From assembly GCA_036824505.1 (NCBI GenBank), contig DAITAA010000004.1, forward strand, positions 85,227 to 149,226: a DNA stretch of 64,000 bases, in the 5' to 3' direction. A program made the translations under genes and the position numbers. Every line of letters starts with the position of its first letter. Within the stretch, counting starts at the first letter, position 1. The stretch is from SCUD01 sp036824505 (lineage in GTDB: Bacteria > Pseudomonadota > Gammaproteobacteria > Steroidobacterales > Steroidobacteraceae). Shown here piece by piece: positions 58,764 to 64,000 of this stretch. A model generated the notes under the pieces. That model had not been told where the DNA came from, did no database searches, and was given only the letters and a program-made list of their open reading frames with translations.

Positions 58764-59867
58764 TCAGGCGAGCGGGCGATACGCCATACCGAGCGCGCGC
58801 GCGACGGCCTCGTGCGTAATCGCCCCTTCATGCACATTGAGACCTGCCGCAAAGCCTGCGTCACTGTCCAGCGCCTTACGCCAGCCCAGGTCGGCGAGCG
58901 CGCGCGCATAAGGCAGGGTGGCGTTGGTCAATGCGAAGGTCGAAGTGCGGGGCACCGCTCCTGGCATGTTGGTCACGCAGTAATGCACGACCCCGTCCAC
59001 GACATAGGTCGGGTCCGCATGTGTCGTGGGCTTGCTGGTCTCGAAGCAGCCGCCCTGGTCGATCGAAATGTCCACGAGCACGGCGCCCTTCTCCATGCGG
59101 CTGACCATGTCCCTCGTGACCAGCCTCGGCGCCGCTGCACCGGTTACCAGCACCGCTCCGATCACGAGGTCGGCTTGTATCACGAGGCGTTCGATGGACT
59201 CGGCCGTCGAATAGGCGGTCGCGATGGTGTTGCCGAACTGCGCATCGAGCTCGCGAAGCCGGCGCAATGAACGATCCACGATCGTGACCTGGGCGCCAAG
59301 ACCGACGGCCATCTGCGCCGCATTGGTACCGGCGACGCCACCGCCCAGGACCACGACACGCGCAGGTGCCACGCCCGGGACGCCCCCCAGCAGCACGCCG
59401 AAGCCGCCATTGGCCTTCTGCAGTGCCGTCGCGCCCACCTGGATGGACATGCGGCCCGCTACCTCGCTCATCGGCGTCAGGAGCGGCAGCGAACGGTCCG
59501 GCGCAGTCACCGTTTCATAGGCGATCGCGGTCACGCCGCATTTCACCAGTGCCTGCGCCTGCGCCGCGTCGGCAGCGAGGTGCAGGTAGGTGAACAACAC
59601 CTGGCCGCGCCTCAGCATCGCGCACTCCGGCAGTTGCGGCTCCTTCACCTTCACGACCAGTTCGGCGGCGTCAAATATCGACTTCGCATCCGGCACCACA
59701 GTGGCTCCGGCCGTACGATAAGCGTCGTCGCTGATACCGATGCCGGCACCCGCGCCGGACTGAATGAGCACCTGATGACCTGCGCTCGCGAGTTCACGGA
59801 CACCGGCCGGCACCAGGCCGACGCGGTACTCGTGAACCTTGATTTCCTTTGGACAACCGATTTTCAC
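58764..59867 (-). CDS. ald: Alanine dehydrogenase
   Basis: 367 residues. It oxidatively deaminates L-alanine to pyruvate and ammonium with NAD. VKIGCPKEIKVHEYRVGLVP (N-terminus), the Lys in ELVVKVKEPQLPE, the His in FTYLHLAAD, and the NAD loop VVVLGGGVAGTNAAQMAVGL (about 168-187) are characteristic. The GTG at 59867 starts the conserved sequence and has AGGGAGG upstream, so it is preferred over a codon at 59930. It diverges from the aldehyde dehydrogenase and converges with the ACAD gene. Confidence 0.92.
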   Translation of the reverse strand: MKIGCPKEIKVHEYRVGLVPAGVRELASAGHQVLIQSGAGAGIGISDDAYRTAGATVVPDAKSIFDAAELVVKVKEPQLPECAMLRRGQVLFTYLHLAADAAQAQALVKCGVTAIAYETVTAPDRSLPLLTPMSEVAGRMSIQVGATALQKANGGFGVLLGGVPGVAPARVVVLGGGVAGTNAAQMAVGLGAQVTIVDRSLRRLRELDAQFGNTIATAYSTAESIERLVIQADLVIGAVLVTGAAAPRLVTRDMVSRMEKGAVLVDISIDQGGCFETSKPTTHADPTYVVDGVVHYCVTNMPGAVPRTSTFALTNATLPYARALADLGWRKALDSDAGFAAGLNVHEGAITHEAVARALGMAYRPLA

Positions 59868-59961
59868 CAAGCCTCCCTGAGCCACGCGCGTGGCCACCAT
59901 TACGGCCTGCACCGGACCAGCCGGCGGCACCCCAGCCGATTATCCGCTTAGAATACCCTGC

Positions 59962-61395
59962 ATGGCCACGGCACACGACCCTACCCGGCTTGCCGCTCAT
60001 CCGGCGCAGTTGTCGCAGGCCCTCGCGCAGCAACGCCGGGCATGCGACGCGGACCCCTATCCAACCTTCGTAATACGACGTGACCGCCTCCGGCGCCTGC
60101 GGCACATGCTGCGCGACAATGATGCTGCGATCCGCGATGCGATCAGCGCCGACTTCGGCATTCGCGCGCAGCAGGAAACCCTGCTGCTCGAGCAATTCAC
60201 GGGCGACGATGGCATCAAATATGCCCTCCGGCACCTGCGCCGCTGGATGCGGACGGAGCGACGCAGCGTCGCCTGGTGGAGCCTGCCCGGCAGCGCGCGC
60301 TTGATGCGCCAGCCGCTGGGCGCGGTCGGCATCATTGTGCCGTGGAACTACCCGCTGTATCTCGCGGTGTCACCGCTGACCGCCGCGCTCGCCGCGGGCA
60401 ATCGCGTCATGCTGAAGATGTCGGAGCACACGCCGCGCTTCGGCACGCTGTTCGAGTCGCTGATTGCTCGGACTTTTGGGTCCGATGAGGTCATGGCCAT
60501 CAATGGCGATGTCGGCGTTGCGCGCGCTTTTGCCGCGCTGCCATTCGATCACCTGCTGTTCACGGGATCTACCGATGTCGGGCGCGAAGTGATGAAGGCC
60601 GCGAGCGCGAATCTGACGCCCGTGACGCTCGAGCTCGGCGGCAAGTCGCCGGTGATCGTCGCCGAAGGATTCGACATCGCCGAAGCCGCGCGGCGAATCA
60701 TGTACGGCAAGCTGATCAACGCCGGGCAAACCTGCGTCGCGCCGGATTACGTGCTGGTGCCCAAGACGGACATTGACCGGTTTCTCGATGCCTGCCGCAC
60801 GGCGACGAGGGAATTCTTCCCGACGCTCGCGACCAACCCGCAATACACGTCCGTCATCAATGACCGCCAGTTCCGCCGCCTTGCTGCGAGTGCCGAGGAC
60901 GCGCGCGCAAAGGGCGCCACGTTGCATGCGCTGCATCCCGATCCATCCGATGCCGAACGCCGTCGCATGGCTCCGCAGGCTGTCACCGGCGTCCGCGACG
61001 ACATGCGCATCATGCTGGAAGAGATCTTCGGACCGTTGCTGCCCATCGTCGGCTACGGCTCCATCGATGACGCAATCGCCTATGTGAACGCTCGGCCCAG
61101 ACCGCTCGCGCTCTACTACTTCGGCGGCCGCAGTGCGGCGCTCGACAAGGTCCTGAGGCAGACCATTTCCGGCGGGGTCACGGTCAACAACACGGCCCTG
61201 CACGTGGCCCAGGAAGACCTTCCCTTTGGCGGTGTCGGTCCCAGCGGCATGGGTCACTACCACGGTAAGGCGGGCTTTGACACTTTCTCGAAGCAGAAAC
61301 CTGTGTTCTACGACGGGAGGCTCAGCGGCTCGCGTTTCCTGATGCCGCCCTACGGCCGGATGTTCCGGGCCATCGCGAAGATCCTGTACCGGTGA
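59962..61395 (+). CDS. Aldehyde dehydrogenase, coniferyl-aldehyde-dehydrogenase type
   Basis: About 477 residues. It oxidises an aldehyde to its acid with NAD(P). The catalytic Cys is in NAGQTCVAPDYVLVP (about 254-268), Glu in VTLELGGKSPVIVAEGFD, and substrate/NAD motifs GAVGIIVPWNYPLYLAVSPL and FTGSTDVGREVMKAA are present. The end SGMGHYHGKAGFDTFSKQKP is typical of the CalB/YwdH-like group. ATG 59962 has TAGAAT nearby and a short leader; an ATG at 59890 would extend it by 24 unlikely residues. It precedes the formaldehyde genes. Confidence 0.85.
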   Translation: MATAHDPTRLAAHPAQLSQALAQQRRACDADPYPTFVIRRDRLRRLRHMLRDNDAAIRDAISADFGIRAQQETLLLEQFTGDDGIKYALRHLRRWMRTERRSVAWWSLPGSARLMRQPLGAVGIIVPWNYPLYLAVSPLTAALAAGNRVMLKMSEHTPRFGTLFESLIARTFGSDEVMAINGDVGVARAFAALPFDHLLFTGSTDVGREVMKAASANLTPVTLELGGKSPVIVAEGFDIAEAARRIMYGKLINAGQTCVAPDYVLVPKTDIDRFLDACRTATREFFPTLATNPQYTSVINDRQFRRLAASAEDARAKGATLHALHPDPSDAERRRMAPQAVTGVRDDMRIMLEEIFGPLLPIVGYGSIDDAIAYVNARPRPLALYYFGGRSAALDKVLRQTISGGVTVNNTALHVAQEDLPFGGVGPSGMGHYHGKAGFDTFSKQKPVFYDGRLSGSRFLMPPYGRMFRAIAKILYR

Positions 61396-61462
61396 AGCCG
61401 GTCTGGGACCCTCCCTCACCCGTCATCCATCGCGTGACCGCGGAAGCGCGAGACATCGACTC

Positions 61463-62338
61463 TCAAGCCTGAAGCGATCGCGCGTGGTGCCGCAGATGAT
61501 CCTCGATGAATGTCGAGATGAAGTAATAGCCGTGGTCATAACCGGCATGACGCCGCAGCGTTAACGGGTATTTGCTCATGCTGCAGGCCTGCTCGAGGAG
61601 CTCCGGCATCAATTGCTGCTGCAGGAAAGGATCTGCCAGTCCCTGGTCCACCAGAAGCGGCGGCCGCCCTGACACGGATTTAAGCCCGCGAATCAGTTCG
61701 CTCGCATCATGGGCGCGCCAACCTTCGCGATTCACGCCGAGATAACCGGAGAAGGCTTTCTGCCCCCAGGGGCATTGCATCGGTGCCGCGATCGGCGCAA
61801 ACGCGGAAACTGAACGGTAAAGATCCGGATTCTTGAGCGCGATCGTCAGCGCGCCATGACCACCCATTGAATGCCCGAAGATTCCCTGGCGATTCGCATC
61901 GACTGGAAAATTCGCCGCGATCAGCGATGGCAGCTCGCGCGTCACGTAGGAATACATCCGATAGTGCCGTGACCAGGGTTCTTCCGTAGCATCGATATAG
62001 AAACCCGCGCCGACGCCGAAATCCCAGTTGTCGCTGTCGCCGGCCAGCGGCACACCACGCGGACTCGTATCAGGCGCGACAATGGCAAGGCCCAGCTCCG
62101 CCGCCACTCGCTGCGCACCAGCCTTGATCATGAAGGTCTCTTCCGTGCAGGTCAGGCCGGCAAGGTAATAGAGCACGGGCACTTTGCCGCTCGCTGCCTG
62201 CGGCGGCAGGAACACGGCAAAGCTCATGGCGCATTGCGTCTCGACGGCAGCGTGGCGATGGAAGCTGACGGCGCCGCCGAACGCGCCGTGCCGGCTGATC
62301 GTGTTGCTGTCGTCGAACGCGGCGACTGTCGCCGTCAC
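61463..62338 (-). CDS. fghA: S-formylglutathione hydrolase
   Basis: 291 residues of alpha/beta hydrolase. It hydrolyses S-formylglutathione to formate and glutathione. The nucleophile Ser is in GIFGHSMGGHGALTIALKN (about 149-167), Asp in LLVDQGLADPFLQQQ, and His in RRHAGYDHGYYFISTF. CTEETFMIKAGAQRVAAELG and GGAVSFHRHAAVET are also family blocks. GTG start, 4 bases past the gfa stop; third gene of a minus operon with frmA and gfa. Confidence 0.93.
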   Translation of the reverse strand: MTATVAAFDDSNTISRHGAFGGAVSFHRHAAVETQCAMSFAVFLPPQAASGKVPVLYYLAGLTCTEETFMIKAGAQRVAAELGLAIVAPDTSPRGVPLAGDSDNWDFGVGAGFYIDATEEPWSRHYRMYSYVTRELPSLIAANFPVDANRQGIFGHSMGGHGALTIALKNPDLYRSVSAFAPIAAPMQCPWGQKAFSGYLGVNREGWRAHDASELIRGLKSVSGRPPLLVDQGLADPFLQQQLMPELLEQACSMSKYPLTLRRHAGYDHGYYFISTFIEDHLRHHARSLQA

Positions 62339-62341
62339 GCG

Positions 62342-62917
62342 CTAGGCCCTGAGTACACCCTTGGCCTTGGCTGTATGCGTCGCGATCAGATCCATGATGG
62401 CAGGCGACAGGCAGTCGTACGGTTCCAGCTTCAATTCTTTCAGTCGCGCGCGCACTGCCGCCATTTCATCGGGTCTGGCGCTGCCAGTCTCGATGATGGA
62501 AGAAACAAATGCCGCGAATTCAGGAGCTGCCCAGCCCTTGTCCTTGGACAGTTCGACGTGGACGAAATCGAAGCCATAAAGTGGATGGTTCTTGTTCTCG
62601 ATGCGGCCGTACATGTGAACGCCGCAGCCACTGCAGGCGTGCCGCTGGATGGCGGCGCTGGCGTCCACGACCTTGAGCTTCTGGCCATTGGCGGTGACGG
62701 AGAGCTTGTCGCGCGGCACGACTGCCACGATCGAGAACGCAGCGCCCGGCGGTTTCCAGCACTTGCTGCATCCGCAGGCATGATTGAATGCCACGTCGCT
62801 CGCGAGCGTCACTGTTACCGGATCCTTGGCGCACTTGCAGCTGAGCGTGCCCCCTTTGAAACCCTTGACACCGGGTTTGACGCCGTTGTCCACGGACGGA
62901 TGAATTTTGACAGTCAT
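62342..62917 (-). CDS. gfa: Glutathione-dependent formaldehyde-activating enzyme
   Basis: 191 residues. It speeds formation of S-hydroxymethylglutathione. The zinc-Cys clusters are GGTLSCKCAKDPVTVTL, HACGCSKCWKPPGAAFSIV and HACSGCGVHMYGRI. ATG 62917 is preceded by GAGGGGGA, and begins MTVKIHPSVDNGVKPG, matching the family; a much longer upstream frame is not real. It lies between frmA and fghA in order frmA-gfa-fghA. Confidence 0.92.
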   Translation of the reverse strand: MTVKIHPSVDNGVKPGVKGFKGGTLSCKCAKDPVTVTLASDVAFNHACGCSKCWKPPGAAFSIVAVVPRDKLSVTANGQKLKVVDASAAIQRHACSGCGVHMYGRIENKNHPLYGFDFVHVELSKDKGWAAPEFAAFVSSIIETGSARPDEMAAVRARLKELKLEPYDCLSPAIMDLIATHTAKAKGVLRA

Positions 62918-62933
62918 GATTATCCCCCTCGGT

Positions 62934-64000
62934 TCAGAACGTGACCACCGTGCGAATGGACTCGCCCGCGTGCATGAGATCAAACGATTTGTTGATGTCC
63001 TTGAGCGGCAGCACGTGGGTGATGAGGTCGTCGATGTTGATCTTTCCTTCCATGTACCAATCGACGATTTTCGGCACATCCGTGCGGCCGCGCGCCCCGC
63101 CGAATGCCGTGCCTTTCCACACGCGCCCCGTGACGAGCTGGAATGGCCGTGTCCTGATTTCCTGGCCCGCACCCGCGACGCCGATGATGACCGAGACGCC
63201 CCAGCCGCGATGGCAGCATTCCAGTGCCTGGCGCATCAGGTCCACGTTGCCGACGCATTCGAAGCTGTAATCGGCACCGCCGTCGGTCAGTGTCACCAGA
63301 TGCGCCACGAGGTCGCCTTCGACCTCTTTCGGATTCACGAAATGCGTCATGCCGAAGCGCTCCGCGAGTGCCTTGCGCCGCGGATTGATGTCCACGCCGA
63401 CGATCCTGCCGGCGCCCGCCATGCGCGCGCCCTGGATCACATTGAGCCCGATGCCGCCCAGCCCGAAAACCACGACGCTGGCGCCCGGCTCTACCTTCGC
63501 CGTATTGATAACCGCGCCGATGCCGGTCGTCACGCCGCAACCTATATAGCAGACCTTTTCGAATGGCGCGTCTTCGCGGATCTTTGCGAGCGCGATTTCC
63601 GGCAACACCGTGTAATTCGAGAAAGTCGAGCAGCCCATGTAGTGATGGATCTTCTTGCCGTTGATCGAAAAGCGGCTGGTGCCGTCCGGCATCATGCCCT
63701 TGCCCTGGGTGGCACGGATTGCTGTGCATAGATTGGTCTTGCGCGACAGGCAGGATTTGCACTCGCGGCATTCCGGCGTGTAGAGCGGTACGACATGGTC
63801 GCCCTTCCTGAGCGACTTAACGCCGGCGCCGACGTCCACGACGACACCCGCACCCTCGTGGCCGAAAATCACCGGGAACAGGCCCTCGGGATCCGCGCCT
63901 GAGCGCGTGAATTCATCCGTGTGACAGACGCCTGTCGCCTTGATCTCGACCAGCACCTCGCCTGCCTTCGGGCCTTCGAGATCGACCTCGACCACCTCGA
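62934..64000 (-). CDS. frmA: S-(hydroxymethyl)glutathione dehydrogenase, class III (5' end cut by the window)
   Basis: About 355 residues are visible; the first ~16 should lie past base 64000, since class III enzymes start before EVDLEGPKAGEVLVEIKATG. Catalytic zinc ligands are in GVCHTDEFTRSG, GHEGAGVVVDVG and GCGVTTGIGAV. The structural zinc Cys set is CRECKSCLSRKTNLC (about 77-91). NAD loop VVVFGLGGIGLNVIQGARM. It oxidises S-hydroxymethylglutathione to S-formylglutathione. Followed by gfa and fghA. Confidence 0.95.
   Translation of the reverse strand, partial: EVVEVDLEGPKAGEVLVEIKATGVCHTDEFTRSGADPEGLFPVIFGHEGAGVVVDVGAGVKSLRKGDHVVPLYTPECRECKSCLSRKTNLCTAIRATQGKGMMPDGTSRFSINGKKIHHYMGCSTFSNYTVLPEIALAKIREDAPFEKVCYIGCGVTTGIGAVINTAKVEPGASVVVFGLGGIGLNVIQGARMAGAGRIVGVDINPRRKALAERFGMTHFVNPKEVEGDLVAHLVTLTDGGADYSFECVGNVDLMRQALECCHRGWGVSVIIGVAGAGQEIRTRPFQLVTGRVWKGTAFGGARGRTDVPKIVDWYMEGKINIDDLITHVLPLKDINKSFDLMHAGESIRTVVTF

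Noticed and set aside
1..64000. CRISPR arrays, tRNA or rRNA genes, IS elements, prophage
   Set aside because: No repeat-spacer pattern, no tRNA TPsiC-like motif outside coding genes, and no transposase or integrase was found.

Overview
The window is dense, high-GC bacterial chromosome with about 67 genes, almost no non-coding space, many 1-4 base stop/start overlaps and many GTG or TTG starts. The gene content (fab-pab-mltG-tmk-holB-pilZ cluster, type II secretion pseudopilins, rhombosortase, TonB-ExbB-ExbD, glutathione-dependent formaldehyde removal) points to a Gammaproteobacterium. It is probably a free-living aerobe near the Xanthomonadales/Nevskiales/Steroidobacterales, but that placement is inference from gene content only. 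No rRNA, tRNA, CRISPR, insertion sequence, integrase or phage gene was seen.

Layout. 1-5.4 kb: tail of an unknown gene, a three-gene minus operon (MgtC/DUF4010 membrane protein, PLP-dependent sulfur amino-acid enzyme, HemG), a rhombosortase, and deoD with a DUF1330 gene. 5.4-13 kb: a TonB-dependent receptor with an MBL-fold hydrolase, then divergently the methylcitrate genes prpB-prpC-prpD and an ArsR-type regulator. 13-18 kb: a conserved unknown gene, a ThsB-like TIR protein divergent from an EEP-family nuclease/phosphatase, a FadB/FadJ-type enzyme, and a CNBD-CNBD-rhodanese protein. 18-26.7 kb: minus-strand cluster fabD-fabG-acpP-fabF-pabB-pabC-mltG-tmk-holB-pilZ. 26.8-32.2 kb: gspG-H-I-J-K-L-M-N, half of a type II secretion system without gspC, D, E or F. 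32.2-42.4 kb, minus strand: an AddA/RecB-like helicase-nuclease, an AddB-like Fe-S nuclease, and an Opp/Dpp peptide ABC transporter preceded by a structured leader or small RNA ending in an intrinsic terminator. 42.5-45 kb: etfB-etfA, then a MAPEG protein and a peroxiredoxin. 45-50.3 kb: two tetratricopeptide (TPR) paralogues, ExbD, ExbB, TonB and a short TonB C-terminal remnant. 50.3-53.1 kb: EamA transporter, diaminopimelate decarboxylase and two small genes, one a secreted six-cysteine protein. 53.1-59.9 kb: an APH kinase-ACAD-histidine phosphatase-SDR operon resembling levulinate/4-hydroxyacid catabolism, a second acyl-CoA dehydrogenase, and alanine dehydrogenase. 59.9-64 kb: a coniferyl-aldehyde-type dehydrogenase and formaldehyde detoxification genes fghA, gfa and frmA (cut by the window end).

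How it fits together. The acyl-CoA dehydrogenases, ETF, FadJ-type enzyme and PrpBCD form a fatty/hydroxy-acid oxidation theme with propionyl-CoA disposal. The Fab cluster is the opposing biosynthetic arm. TonB-ExbBD, the TonB-dependent receptor and the opp transporter serve uptake, while Gsp and rhombosortase serve secretion and surface processing. The least explained parts are the structured RNA ahead of oppB, the TIR/EEP pair, the secreted cysteine-hairpin protein, the TPR pair beside TonB, and the catalytically altered histidine-phosphatase protein inside the ACAD/APH operon.
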